NCBI RefSeq assembly: GCF_030036535.1
Contig: NZ_CP080388.1
Coordinates: 744,001-808,000, forward strand
DNA from: Agrobacterium cucumeris
GTDB lineage: Bacteria; Pseudomonadota; Alphaproteobacteria; Rhizobiales; Rhizobiaceae
Length of the DNA stretch: 64,000 nt
Direction: 5' to 3'
Part shown: positions 18,662 through 26,868 of the stretch, in pieces
Position numbering within the stretch: position 1 is the first letter of the stretch
Layout: every line of letters starts with the position of its first letter
Notes under the pieces: generated by a model
Seen by the model: the letters and a program-made list of their open reading frames with translations, nothing else
Told to the model about the DNA's origin: nothing
The model's database searches: none
Made by a program: the position numbers and the translations under genes

Positions 18662-18922
18662 ATGCAGGTTTCGGAAAACGAGTGGATCAGCAAACGTGCC
18701 TATACACTCTGGGAAAAGGAAGGCCACCCCCACGGCCGCGATGCGGCACATTGGGAACAGGCAAAACATGAATTTTCACTTCTGAAGACATCGGAAGCAA
18801 CGAAACCGGCCCAGCGCAAGAAGGCAGCTCCCAAAGCCGTCTCCGCTGATGCCGCAGCACCGGATGCAGAAGCCCCGGCGAAACCCAAAGCCCGCGCTCG
18901 CAAGGCCGCCGCTGCGAAATAA
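18662..18922 (+). CDS. DUF2934-domain small basic protein
   Basis: This 86 aa protein has the DUF2934 helix (WISKRAYTLWEKEGHPHGRDAAHWEQA) at about residues 7-35. A Lys/Ala/Pro-rich tail follows (AQRKKAAPKAV...KPKARARKAAAAK), reminiscent of histone H1-like tails. GGGAG lies six bases before the ATG. Function of the domain is unknown. The basic tail suggests nucleic-acid or polyanion binding, which is inference. It is followed by a hairpin terminator shared with the convergent SH3 gene. Confidence 0.85.
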   Translation: MQVSENEWISKRAYTLWEKEGHPHGRDAAHWEQAKHEFSLLKTSEATKPAQRKKAAPKAVSADAAAPDAEAPAKPKARARKAAAAK

Positions 18923-18958
18923 AGACCTCCCACATAGTCATCTGAGGCAGCAAATGAA

Positions 18959-18986
18959 AAAGCCCGACGAAATCTCGCCGGGCTTT
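18959..18986. terminator. Shared terminator hairpin
   Basis: The stem AAAGCCCG (18959-18966) pairs with CGGGCTTT (18979-18986), flanked by A-runs on one side and T-rich sequence on the other, between two convergent genes. It should work for both strands. Confidence 0.8.
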
Positions 18987-18992
18987 CTCTGT

Positions 18993-19838
18993 TTAGCGTG
19001 CGTCGCAGCCCGGATCGCCAATCCGGCAACCGCCCCGGAGGTTTTCCGAAGCAGGTGCGCGGCGTGGATCATCCCACTGGCGACGCTCCGGAGGGAGCTG
19101 GCCCCCATTCTCGTTTGGTTGACGGTCGCGGTTGCGGTCCCGGTTATCGTCTTCGGCGCGGGGGCGATTGTCCTCGCGGCGCGGTCTGTCGCCCTGATTT
19201 CTGTCACCCTGATTACGATCGCCTTGGTTCCAGTCGCCATAACGGCGCTCCCAGCGGCCATCATTCGGTCCGCCGCCCTGGCGCGGATCACGTGATTCAT
19301 CGCGGCGACCGTCGCGCCAGTCATCCCGGCGACCGTCACGCCAGTCGTCCCGGCGGCCATCACGCCACTCGTCGCGCGGACGCGGACGATCCCAGTCTGC
19401 GCGCGGCGGCGGTGCGACATTCCAGTAACCGCCGGACGGGCGACGCCAGCGATCACGCTCGCGGTAAAAATCGCGGTCGCGATAATAGCGGTCCCAGTAC
19501 CGGCCGGCTTCGAAGGTGATGATCGGCACGCCGAGATCGCGGTAGTAGCGCGGCTCGACATAGACCCGGTTCTGCCGGTAGGTGGTTTGGATATAACGCC
19601 CGGCAACCCAGCCGCGACCGGCCACAAAGGAAACATCGCACCAGGGCGTATCGGACAGGCAGCCATGCACCGTGAGCGGTGCGCCGTTCGGGATCACGAC
19701 GACGGCCGGGTAAGCCGTGCTCGGGCCGGAGCGCATATTCACGTTCGCTGTGGCAAAGCCGCGCGTCGCGGCTTCGGCAAGTGCCGGCGCAGCGAGCATG
19801 GCCACCAGCGCAATTGCGCCAAACAGTTTTCTCTTCAC
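18993..19838 (-). CDS. Secreted SH3-domain protein with Arg/Asp-rich tandem repeats
   Basis: This 281 aa protein starts at a GTG (19838) with a perfect GAGGAG six bases upstream; longer in-frame starts lack a site and lie outside the signal peptide. Signal peptide about 1-23, then a bacterial SH3 domain (about 27-83, TRGFATANVNMRSGPSTAYP), then a very charged region. That region contains about three octapeptides of the form D-D/E-W-R-D-G-R-R (156-179) and three pentapeptides N-Q-G-D-R (204-218). The C-terminus has a Cys pair (C271, C278). It is exported and probably envelope-associated. SH3b domains often bind peptidoglycan, and the charged tail is of unknown use. Confidence 0.85.
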   Translation of the reverse strand: MKRKLFGAIALVAMLAAPALAEAATRGFATANVNMRSGPSTAYPAVVVIPNGAPLTVHGCLSDTPWCDVSFVAGRGWVAGRYIQTTYRQNRVYVEPRYYRDLGVPIITFEAGRYWDRYYRDRDFYRERDRWRRPSGGYWNVAPPPRADWDRPRPRDEWRDGRRDDWRDGRRDDWRDGRRDESRDPRQGGGPNDGRWERRYGDWNQGDRNQGDRNQGDRPRREDNRPRAEDDNRDRNRDRQPNENGGQLPPERRQWDDPRRAPASENLRGGCRIGDPGCDAR

Positions 19839-20095
19839 TTCTTTCTCCTCAAGCAAAGGCCCGCTTTGCCCTTGTCGGCATCCATCTTTTTCGATGGACG
19901 AGTATGCGTTCCGCATACTGCCACGATCGGAAAATACGCGTCTCTCCATGAACGCAGCATGAAACAAATGAGGCGCCGTATCAGTTCCACCTGCGGCATT
20001 GCGCCCCCGACAAATTGCCAGCGGAATGGCCCGTCGGTCTTGACTTCGGGGGGCAATCATCCGACTTCAGTGCAACAGCAATATGGAGCAGAACC

Positions 20096-20842
20096 ATGAG
20101 CGAAACCGCACAGACGACCGTCGACCAGAGCGAAGTGGATCGTTTCTCCGCGATGGCTGCCGAATGGTGGAGCCCGACGGGCAAGTTCCGCCCGTTGCAC
20201 AAGTTCAATCCCGTGCGGCTCGAATATATCCGCAACCGCGTCTGCGAGAATTTCGGTCGCGACCCGAAGGCGCATCGCCCGCTGGAGGGGCTGCGCGTTC
20301 TGGATATCGGCTGCGGCGGCGGCCTGCTTTCCGAACCCGTAGCGCGCATGGGCGCCACCGTGGTGGGCGCAGATCCCTCGGAGAAGAATATCGGCATCGC
20401 CTCCACCCATGCGCGTGAGAGCGGCGTCACCGTCGATTACCGCACTGTCACCGCCGAACAATTGCAGGAAGCGGGCGAAACCTTCGACGTCATCCTCAAC
20501 ATGGAGGTTGTGGAGCATGTGGCCAATGTCGATTTCTTCGTCACCACCTGCGCCAAAATGGTGCGCCCCGGCGGGCTGATGTTTGCCGCCACCATCAACC
20601 GCACGCTGAAGGCCCGGGCACTCGCCATCTTCGCCGCAGAAAACGTGCTGCGCTGGCTGCCGCGCGGCACCCACCAATATGAGAAGCTGGTTCGCCCGGA
20701 AGAGCTTGAGCGGCCGATGGTTGCAAGCGGCATGGATATCATCCACCGCACCGGTGTCTTCTACAACGTGCTGCAGGATCGCTGGAATCTCTCGCCGGAT
20801 ATGGACGTCAACTACATGATGCTGGCGAAACGGCCGGCATAA
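20096..20842 (+). CDS. ubiG: Ubiquinone biosynthesis O-methyltransferase UbiG
   Basis: This 248 aa SAM methyltransferase carries out both O-methylations of the ubiquinone ring. It opens with the UbiG signature [33 protein letters not shown], then has SAM motif [21 protein letters not shown] and [15 protein letters not shown] lies about seven bases before the ATG at 20096. It is divergent from the SH3 gene across a 257-base gap that must hold both promoters. No other ubi gene is adjacent. Confidence 0.93.
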   Translation: MSETAQTTVDQSEVDRFSAMAAEWWSPTGKFRPLHKFNPVRLEYIRNRVCENFGRDPKAHRPLEGLRVLDIGCGGGLLSEPVARMGATVVGADPSEKNIGIASTHARESGVTVDYRTVTAEQLQEAGETFDVILNMEVVEHVANVDFFVTTCAKMVRPGGLMFAATINRTLKARALAIFAAENVLRWLPRGTHQYEKLVRPEELERPMVASGMDIIHRTGVFYNVLQDRWNLSPDMDVNYMMLAKRPA

Positions 20843-20850
20843 ATCGGCAT

Positions 20851-21420
20851 TCACACTGGAATAGCCTGCACCGCAGACAGCAGTTCCTTTTGCCCGGCAG
20901 CATTTCTTGCAGCGATCTTCCGGACCTCGGCCCGGTCGATTTCAATCGGAGTTCCGTTCACCGCGAAAGGTTGCTTGAAATTGAACGCCTGCGGCGACGG
21001 GCCATGGTCGTGCAGATGTTCGAACCTTCTGACGGCATCAGTCCAGAGGGGATTATCCGCAGCATCCATCCACCATAGAACAAGCGGTGGCCATTTCTGC
21101 GGAGTATTCCAGTTGCGTCCATGCTTCAGGGCCTCGGCATGCACGCCGGAGTAGGAATAGGCCATCAGCGATTCAAGATCGCGCCAGAGCGAAAAGGACG
21201 AAACACCGCTTGTCGCGCCGTTTTCCTTCAGGAAACGCGGGAAGACCTGCACGCCCCAGCTCGCGGGTCCGGGTTCGCCTTCGTAGCCGGACCGACCGAT
21301 GAAACCTTCCGCGCGTTCGGCGGCCATGAAATTCAAAGGTTCGCGCCGGGCAAATCCGGCAATGGCGGGATCATCATAGGCGGCAATCTGTATTCCGAAA
21401 TTGTAGATTGCTACCCGCAT
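20851..21420 (-). CDS. DUF3291-domain protein
   Basis: This 189 aa soluble protein has the DUF3291 pattern: YNFGIQIAAYDDPAIAGF at the start, GVSSFSLWRDLESLMAYSYSGVHAEALKHG in the middle and PLVLWWMDAADNPLW later. The fold resembles dimeric alpha-beta-barrel (ABM-like) proteins, but no reaction is known. The stop lies nine bases from the convergent ubiG stop. It follows the DUF1178 gene by only eight bases and could be the end of a nit-DUF1178-DUF3291 transcript. Confidence 0.8.
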   Translation of the reverse strand: MRVAIYNFGIQIAAYDDPAIAGFARREPLNFMAAERAEGFIGRSGYEGEPGPASWGVQVFPRFLKENGATSGVSSFSLWRDLESLMAYSYSGVHAEALKHGRNWNTPQKWPPLVLWWMDAADNPLWTDAVRRFEHLHDHGPSPQAFNFKQPFAVNGTPIEIDRAEVRKIAARNAAGQKELLSAVQAIPV

Positions 21421-21428
21421 AGAAAAAC

Positions 21429-21857
21429 TCAGTTTATGTCGTCAGGTAACGACGGCAGCGGCGCGATTTCGATGCCCTCGTCCAGCAGGGCCTTGGCTTC
21501 CTGCACGGAGGCATTACCGATAATGCCGCGCTCGTCCGCCTCACCATAATGGATTTTGCGGGCCTCTTCAGGGAATTTATCGCCGACATCCTCCGCATTG
21601 GCGCGAATATTGGCTACGGCCTCGCGGATTTTCGCAATCGCTTCCTTTTTCGCCGTGTCCATGGCGAGTGTCTGGCGTTCATCCTTCTTGCGAGCGGTGG
21701 AGACCGACGGCGCCATCAGAAGTTTGGAGACCTGCACGGAATTGCAGACCGGACAGGTCAGCAAGCCGCGCTGCAACTGATTATCGAAATCGTCGCTACC
21801 GGCAAACCAGCCTTCAAACTCATGGCCTTTCTCACAGGCCAGCGCATAACGGATCAC
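21429..21857 (-). CDS. DUF1178-family zinc-ribbon-like protein
   Basis: This 142 aa protein has a short zinc-ribbon-like N-terminus (CEKGHEFEGWF then CPVCNS), followed by a helical segment and EARKIHYGEADERGIIGNAS. It matches the alphaproteobacterial DUF1178 family, whose function is unknown. The start is GTG, overlapping the upstream amidase stop (GTGA), which indicates coupling. The conserved neighbourhood amidase-DUF1178 suggests a shared housekeeping role. Confidence 0.87.
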   Translation of the reverse strand: MIRYALACEKGHEFEGWFAGSDDFDNQLQRGLLTCPVCNSVQVSKLLMAPSVSTARKKDERQTLAMDTAKKEAIAKIREAVANIRANAEDVGDKFPEEARKIHYGEADERGIIGNASVQEAKALLDEGIEIAPLPSLPDDIN

Positions 21858-22714
21858 GCCGCCTCACCTCCGGCAGGTTTCAGGGGAATAACGGTATCCA
21901 GCCCGAACTCGCGGGCATTGCGCAGATTGGGAATTTTTCCGCGTGCGGCCGCCACCAGCGCCGTATCGATCTCGGCGAAGATGATCTCCTCCCCGCCGCC
22001 GTCGGCAATGGCCAGAACCTTGCCCCAGGGGTCGATGATGATGGAATGGCCGAAAGTCTCACGTCCATCCTCATGCACGCCGGCCTGTGCGGCGGCGATG
22101 ACGAAAGCGCCGTTTTCAATGGCGCGGGCGCGCAGCAGGATTTCCCAATGGGCTTCCCCCGTCTGGCGGGTGAAGGCGGCGGGCACCGTCAGAACTTCGG
22201 CACCAGCCAGTGCTTCCGCCCGGAAAAGCTGCGGGAAACGGACGTCATAGCAGATCGCGAAGCCAAATTTCGCCAACGGAAGTTCGGCGACACGCGCCAC
22301 TTCGCCGGGCTCATAGGCAGCGCTTTCGCGCCAGCTTTCGCCATTGTCGAGATCGACATCGAACATGTGGATCTTGTCATAGCTGCAGATGCGCGAACCA
22401 TCAGGCGCAAAGAAAAATCCGCGATTGGCAATCTTGCCATCCGGTCTGGCAATCGCCGTCGAGCCGACATGGACATGAATACCGAGTTCGCGCGCAAGGC
22501 GCGAGGCGGTCGCAACGATGATGTCACCGTCATCATCACGCAGCTGGGCACGAAGCGCCTGTCTGTCCTTCTGGATCGCGCCCGTCATTTCCGGGGTCTG
22601 CACATAAACAGCGCCTTCCGCCGCAGCGGCGCGCACCAGCCGTTCCATATCGGCGGCGTTTTTCGCCGGATCAACGCCCGAGCGCATCTGGATGGCGGCA
22701 GCCTTGAAACTCAT
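21854..22714 (-). CDS. Carbon-nitrogen hydrolase (Nit2/omega-amidase-like)
   Basis: This 286 aa nitrilase-superfamily enzyme carries the Glu-Lys-Cys catalytic set: the Glu in VYVQTPEMTG, the Lys in YDKIHMFDV and the Cys in FGFAICYDVRFPQLF. Nit-type members repair deaminated glutathione or hydrolyse omega-amides, and a link to the adjacent glutaredoxin gene fits that idea. The start at 22714 has GGAGG five bases upstream; the GTG at 22717 is too close. It is 24 bases downstream of grxC, so probably in the same transcript. Confidence 0.87.
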   Translation of the reverse strand: MSFKAAAIQMRSGVDPAKNAADMERLVRAAAAEGAVYVQTPEMTGAIQKDRQALRAQLRDDDGDIIVATASRLARELGIHVHVGSTAIARPDGKIANRGFFFAPDGSRICSYDKIHMFDVDLDNGESWRESAAYEPGEVARVAELPLAKFGFAICYDVRFPQLFRAEALAGAEVLTVPAAFTRQTGEAHWEILLRARAIENGAFVIAAAQAGVHEDGRETFGHSIIIDPWGKVLAIADGGGEEIIFAEIDTALVAAARGKIPNLRNAREFGLDTVIPLKPAGGEAA

Positions 22715-22738
22715 CACATCCTCCGTCGATCGGGCCGA

Positions 22739-22993
22739 TCAGGCCGCCAGCATCGCGTCCAGTTTGCCGGCACGCTCCAGGGCGTGCAGATCATCGCAAC
22801 CGCCCACAAGCTCGCCATTGATGAAGATTTGCGGAAAGGTCGTTCCGCCGGATTTCTCGATCATTTCCTGCCGGTATTCCGGTGTTGTGGTCGCGTTATA
22901 TTCCGCATAATCAACGCCCTTGCTGTCCAGCAGCGCCTTGGCGCGCGCGCAATAACCACAAAAATCCCGCGTATAGATCGTTACCGGTGCCAT
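22739..22993 (-). CDS. grxC: Glutaredoxin 3
   Basis: This 84 aa cytoplasmic thiol-disulfide reductase depends on glutathione. It has the active site CGYC within IYTRDFCGYCARAKALL, the cis-proline segment TTFPQIFING and the C-terminal GGCDDLHALERAGKLD. The length is that of GrxC. The ATG at 22993 gives the standard N-terminus; an in-frame TTG at 23002 is unnecessary. The ComF gene ends 52 bases upstream. Confidence 0.93.
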   Translation of the reverse strand: MAPVTIYTRDFCGYCARAKALLDSKGVDYAEYNATTTPEYRQEMIEKSGGTTFPQIFINGELVGGCDDLHALERAGKLDAMLAA

Positions 22994-23053
22994 GTCTTTC
23001 AAAGCCTCGCAAACGTGCGATCAAACGCACGGTTTCCTCACGTTATCAAGGCT

Positions 23054-23845
23054 TCATATAGGCCCGGAAATGGCCATTGCAAAGGTCAAAACTGTCACAT
23101 CCACGGCACCTGCCTTGCGCAGGGCGCGGCTTGCCGCACCCACCGTCGCTCCGGTCGTATAGACGTCGTCCACCAGCACCACGCGCTTGCCATGAACATC
23201 GATTTCCCGGCCGGGCGCAAACGAGAAAGCGCCGCGCACATTATCCCGCCGGGCAAGAGCGGAGAGTCCCACCTGACGCTCGGTCGGCTTCACGCGCAAC
23301 AGCGTGCCGGCGAGCAGCGGTTTGCCGGCGACCCCCGCCAGATGCCGCGCCAGCTCGGCGGATTGATTGAAGCGACGGCGCAGGAAACGGTGACGATGCA
23401 AGGGCACGGGCACAACACAATCGCAGGCATCCACCGTTCCGTCGCTTGCCCGCAGCATCCACAGCGCCATCAACCGGGCGAGATCGGTGCGGTCCTGATA
23501 TTTCAGGCGATGCACCAGCTTTCGGGCAGTGCCTTCATGGCTGGCGACGGCGCGCAGGCGATCAAAGGGTGGCGGATCGGCAATGGCCTGCGCACTGACA
23601 ACACCTTCGCCGTGATCACGCGAAAAGGGGATACCCAAAACCTCGCAGAAAGGTCGTTCGATGAAGGCAACCTCCCGCCAGCAATCGGGACACAACGCCC
23701 CCTCGCCGCCCGTCATGCGATTGCAGCCTGCGCAGGTGGGCGGATAAACCATGCGGAAGGCCGCGCGCAACAGACCACGGGCAACGGCCGGCACGGTAGC
23801 GGACTTCGACAGTAAACCCGAAAACAGATCTTCACCAGCACCCAT
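23054..23845 (-). CDS. comF: ComF-family phosphoribosyltransferase-like protein
   Basis: This 263 aa protein has an N-terminal four-Cys zinc finger (CAGCNRMTGGEGALCPDC) and a type I phosphoribosyltransferase domain with the PRPP loop VLVDDVYTTGAT near residues 224-235. ComF supports DNA uptake in naturally competent bacteria; in alphaproteobacteria its role is largely undefined. The reading frame stays open further upstream, but that part is antisense to the methyltransferase gene, so I start at 23845. No strong Shine-Dalgarno is visible there. Confidence 0.85.
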   Translation of the reverse strand: MGAGEDLFSGLLSKSATVPAVARGLLRAAFRMVYPPTCAGCNRMTGGEGALCPDCWREVAFIERPFCEVLGIPFSRDHGEGVVSAQAIADPPPFDRLRAVASHEGTARKLVHRLKYQDRTDLARLMALWMLRASDGTVDACDCVVPVPLHRHRFLRRRFNQSAELARHLAGVAGKPLLAGTLLRVKPTERQVGLSALARRDNVRGAFSFAPGREIDVHGKRVVLVDDVYTTGATVGAASRALRKAGAVDVTVLTFAMAISGPI

Positions 23846-23987
23846 GAGGTTGACTTTAGCGCCGAACGGGTGCCTTTGCGAGAGCGATATGGTCCGGCCA
23901 GATACCGGAAAACGATGCCCCAGGGGCATGACAGCAAAGATACGGCCCGCCGATCCCGAAGGCGCTATTGGCCGAGCAGGCAAGACG

Positions 23988-24869
23988 ATGGATATTCTCT
24001 TTGACCAGGCCCTGATCGAACAAAACCGCCGCCGGGCATGGAACCGGCGTGACGACAAGGCCCTGTTTCTTCTCGATCTGGCAGCTGAAGAACTCGCAGA
24101 CAGGCTCGCCATCGTCGAGCGCCAATTCGAGACCGCGATCGAACTGCATGGTGGAACCGGCATCACCGCGCAGCGCCTGGCTGAAACAGGCAAGGTGGAG
24201 GCAATCCGCCGTATCGAGACCGAGAGCTGTTTTGCGACGGATGGGAATATTCCCGCAGCCGCTTCCATGGAACATCTGCCGCTTGAGGAAGCTTCCGCCA
24301 ATCTCGTCGTTTCACCGCTTGCCCTGCATCTGACCAACGATACGCCCGGCGCGCTGATCCAGATCCGGCGGGCGTTGAAGCCGGATGGCCTTTTTCTCGG
24401 CGCTATTCCCGGCAGTGGCACCCTTCATGAACTGCGCGACGTGCTGTTGACGGCGGAGGCGGAACTGACGGGCGGTGCCAGCCCGCGCGTCATTCCCTTC
24501 GCCGATGTGCGTGATGTCGGGGCGCTATTGCAACGCGCCGGCTTTGCGCTTCCGGTCACCGACTCGGAAACCTATACGGTGCGGTATGATTCGATTTTCC
24601 CGCTGATGCGCGACCTGCGTGCCATGGGCATGGCCAATCCCCTGGCAAGCCGCAGCAGAAAACCGCTCAACCGCGCGTTTTTCCTGCGGGCAGCGGAGCT
24701 TTACGCCGAACGTTATTCCGATCCGGACGGACGGATAAGGGCGACTTTTTCGATTATCTATGTTTCGGGCTGGGCGCCGCATGAGAGCCAGCAGAAACCA
24801 CTGAAGCCCGGCTCCGCCAAGGTGCGTCTGGCCGATGCGCTGAAGACAACCGAGGTGAAACTGTCCTGA
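23988..24869 (+). CDS. SAM-dependent methyltransferase, NDUFAF5/BioC-like
   Basis: This 293 aa protein opens with DILFDQALIEQNRRRAW, the hallmark of the alphaproteobacterial relatives of mitochondrial NDUFAF5, followed by a methyltransferase core (VVSPLALHLTNDTPGALIQIRRALKPDGLFLGAIPG). NDUFAF5 hydroxylates a complex I subunit; BioC methylates malonyl-ACP. The bacterial protein's reaction is uncertain. It diverges from comF over 142 bases. Confidence 0.82.
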   Translation: MDILFDQALIEQNRRRAWNRRDDKALFLLDLAAEELADRLAIVERQFETAIELHGGTGITAQRLAETGKVEAIRRIETESCFATDGNIPAAASMEHLPLEEASANLVVSPLALHLTNDTPGALIQIRRALKPDGLFLGAIPGSGTLHELRDVLLTAEAELTGGASPRVIPFADVRDVGALLQRAGFALPVTDSETYTVRYDSIFPLMRDLRAMGMANPLASRSRKPLNRAFFLRAAELYAERYSDPDGRIRATFSIIYVSGWAPHESQQKPLKPGSAKVRLADALKTTEVKLS

Positions 24870-24887
24870 GCGCTTGCCCCAGCACTT

Positions 24888-25058
24888 TCAACTGTTGGCG
24901 AAAGTATCGGCGATAAACTTGAAAACCGTGTTGATGTTACTGCTGATGGTGCCGGCGCCAGCGATGAGTGCCGCGGAAATCACCCCGACGATCAGACCGT
25001 ATTCGACTGCGGTAGCCCCGTCTTCGTTTTTGCAGAAATTGATAAAAGAACGCAGCAC
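24888..25058 (-). CDS. Flp-family type IVb pilin
   Basis: This is a small pilin precursor: a short basic leader (about 14 residues ending NEDG), then ATAVEYGLIVGVISAALIAGAGTI, the hydrophobic Flp core with the Glu at position 5 of the mature protein. I prefer the GTG at 25058: GGGGA lies seven bases upstream and it gives a standard-length leader. An ATG at 25079 gives seven more residues. Flp pilins are processed by a CpaA-type peptidase and assembled by Tad machinery, but no tad/cpa gene is in this window. Confidence 0.85.
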   Translation of the reverse strand: MLRSFINFCKNEDGATAVEYGLIVGVISAALIAGAGTISSNINTVFKFIADTFANS

Positions 25059-25175
25059 AGGATATTCCCCATCCGCCATCCGGTTTATTCCGCCGGCCGG
25101 CACTATGCTTTATTGAAATCGAATATATCTTAAGACGACCAGTGTGAGGAATCGGTTACCGATGATGGTAAACGA

Positions 25176-25490
25176 TCAGCAACCGCTATCGTTATTATAA
25201 CCGGTCACGACGCAGGGCATTTCCGGCATCGGCTGGGTGATGCTGCGGCGGATGGAATAGGTCTTGCCCGTATCCGTCTTCTTGATCGAGCCGGTGCTGA
25301 TCATGTCATAATTGTCGGGAAACTGTGCCACGCGGGTGGATGATTTTCCGGCAAGCATAGGGGTGATGATCAGGGAAAGCGCGATAACGGCCGTGCCGAA
25401 AAGCAGCGCTACATTTAGAACGCCGGTGCGACGGGATTTATCGGAATAAGAGTGACGACCTTCCACCGTCTTCCAGAAATCCTCGTTCAT
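25176..25490 (-). CDS. Small single-span membrane protein, unknown
   Basis: This 104 aa protein has GAGG six bases before the ATG. A charged N-terminal stretch (FWKTVEGRHSYSDKSRRTG) precedes one membrane span (VALLFGTAVIALSLIITPML). A polar periplasmic tail ends in two cysteines (about residues 92 and 104). I do not recognise the family. It lies upstream of the Flp gene on the same strand, 117 bases apart, so a relationship to the pilus is possible but unsupported. Confidence 0.7.
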   Translation of the reverse strand: MNEDFWKTVEGRHSYSDKSRRTGVLNVALLFGTAVIALSLIITPMLAGKSSTRVAQFPDNYDMISTGSIKKTDTGKTYSIRRSITQPMPEMPCVVTGYNNDSGC

Positions 25491-25648
25491 GACCAACCTC
25501 GTCTCGCGCAGTTTACCGCTTCTTTAGATTAACAATCTGCCAGAGGGTGCTGAACGATCTCTTAACGCAGCCCCGTTTTGGCACGGCAAAGCGGGCTTGC
25601 AAGGGCATTTTCACGAAGCTGTGACGGCGCAAAGCGGCAGGCGCCGCC

Positions 25649-26062
25649 TTAAAGCAGATCCTGCAGGAAAGGGATCAGCGGCTCATCGGCCGGCGGCATG
25701 GGGTAATCGCGCAGGGCCTGCGGCTTTACCCATTTGAGCGCCTGCCCTTCCCGCCCGTGCGGGATGCCTTCATAACGACGGCACACATAGAGCGGCATCA
25801 GCAGGTGAAAGGTCTCATAAGTATGGCTGGCGAAGGTCAGCGGTGCGAGGCAGGCAACCTTGGTCTTGATACCCAACTCTTCGTCCAATTCGCGGACAAG
25901 TGTCTCTTCCGGCGTCTCGCCGTGCTCCACCTTGCCGCCTGGAAATTCCCACAGGCCGGCAAGAGACTTACCTTCCGGCCGCTGCGCCAGAAGGATGCGA
26001 CCGTCCTGATCGAGAAGCGCGCAGGCAGCGACCAGCAGGATTTTTTTGCCCGCCTCACTCAT
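25649..26062 (-). CDS. mutT: 8-oxo-dGTP diphosphatase MutT (Nudix)
   Basis: This 137 aa Nudix hydrolase has a complete Nudix box (residues 42-65, GGKVEHGETPEE then RELDEELGI). The flanking LLVAACALLDQDGRILLAQRP and GLWEFPGG are typical of MutT, which removes oxidised dGTP from the nucleotide pool. The start overlaps the stop of the upstream GNAT gene (ATGA), so the two are coupled. Confidence 0.9.
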   Translation of the reverse strand: MSEAGKKILLVAACALLDQDGRILLAQRPEGKSLAGLWEFPGGKVEHGETPEETLVRELDEELGIKTKVACLAPLTFASHTYETFHLLMPLYVCRRYEGIPHGREGQALKWVKPQALRDYPMPPADEPLIPFLQDLL

Positions 26063-26850
26063 TCTTCAGCGCCCTTGTCCTCAGCACCCTTGTGCCAATA
26101 GCGGTAACGATAAGCTTCGGTGAAACCGAATTTTTCATAGAGCGCAATCGCGGCAGCATTGGTGGAAACCACCTGCAACCATGCGCTTTTCGCGCCGCTG
26201 ATTCTCGCCCAGCGCAACGCCGAGGCTAAAATCTGCGTGCCGAGACCTTTTTTTCGTTGCGACTTGTCAACATCGAGGGAGATGATGCCGGCAAGATCGT
26301 TATCCTGAACGCAAATAACAGTCGCAAGCGGGCTGCCCTCAACTTCTTCGTTGATGAACAGGCCGAGTGTCGGCTTGATGGAACTGACGATCTCGGCAAT
26401 CGCCGGACGCAGGGACGCATCGCCATCGCTGACCTTGAGGCTGGCTTCCACAAAACGGCCGATATCGTGGCTCGGCAGGCTGACTAGCGTCTCCGGAAGC
26501 TCCATTCCGGAAAGATCGGCCGTCATCACCTTGACTTCCTCGAACACGGACCAGCCGTCCTTGACCAGAAAGTCTTTCAGTTGCGGCGGCATCAGCGTCG
26601 TTTCGCGCACCACCAGCGGGCGGCCGAAATCCTCAAAACGCTTGCGTGCCTTTTCCAGCCGCACCGCGCTGTTGCCATAATCCGACGGATCGAGCGGCAC
26701 CACGCAGTTGATACGCTTGGATGGATGTGAACCCGTCAGGCGGATTTGCCAGCTGCCGTCATAAATCACCGACGAGGCAGGCCATGCCCGGAAACTGACG
26801 GCTTCCAGACGGCGAACCAGCGGCAGATTGACGGCCTTGTTGTCCTGCAT
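26059..26850 (-). CDS. GNAT-family N-acetyltransferase
   Basis: This 263 aa protein has a C-terminal GNAT fold: VICVQDNDLAGIISLDVDKSQRKKGLGTQILASALRWARISGAKSAWLQV (acetyl-CoA loop R-K-K-G-L-G-T) and AIALYEKFGFTEAYRYRYW. The N-terminal half (LVRRLEAVSFRAWPASS) is a conserved extension in rhizobial homologues downstream of argJ. The ATG at 26850 has GGAG nine bases upstream; an upstream TTG is less likely. It lies 18 bases after argJ and overlaps mutT, forming an argJ-gnat-mutT unit. The acyl acceptor is unknown. Confidence 0.87.
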   Translation of the reverse strand: MQDNKAVNLPLVRRLEAVSFRAWPASSVIYDGSWQIRLTGSHPSKRINCVVPLDPSDYGNSAVRLEKARKRFEDFGRPLVVRETTLMPPQLKDFLVKDGWSVFEEVKVMTADLSGMELPETLVSLPSHDIGRFVEASLKVSDGDASLRPAIAEIVSSIKPTLGLFINEEVEGSPLATVICVQDNDLAGIISLDVDKSQRKKGLGTQILASALRWARISGAKSAWLQVVSTNAAAIALYEKFGFTEAYRYRYWHKGAEDKGAEE

Positions 26851-26868
26851 TTTCTTCGGCTCCAACGG

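Noticed and set aside
21668..23815. A 715-codon plus-strand frame
   Set aside because: It covers DUF1178, amidase, grxC and comF in antisense. All four have clear family motifs and coupled starts, and the long frame has low-complexity His/Arg-rich translation.
23846..24421. N-terminal extension of the ComF frame
   Set aside because: It is antisense to the methyltransferase gene and has a Ser/Arg-rich composition unlike ComF proteins.
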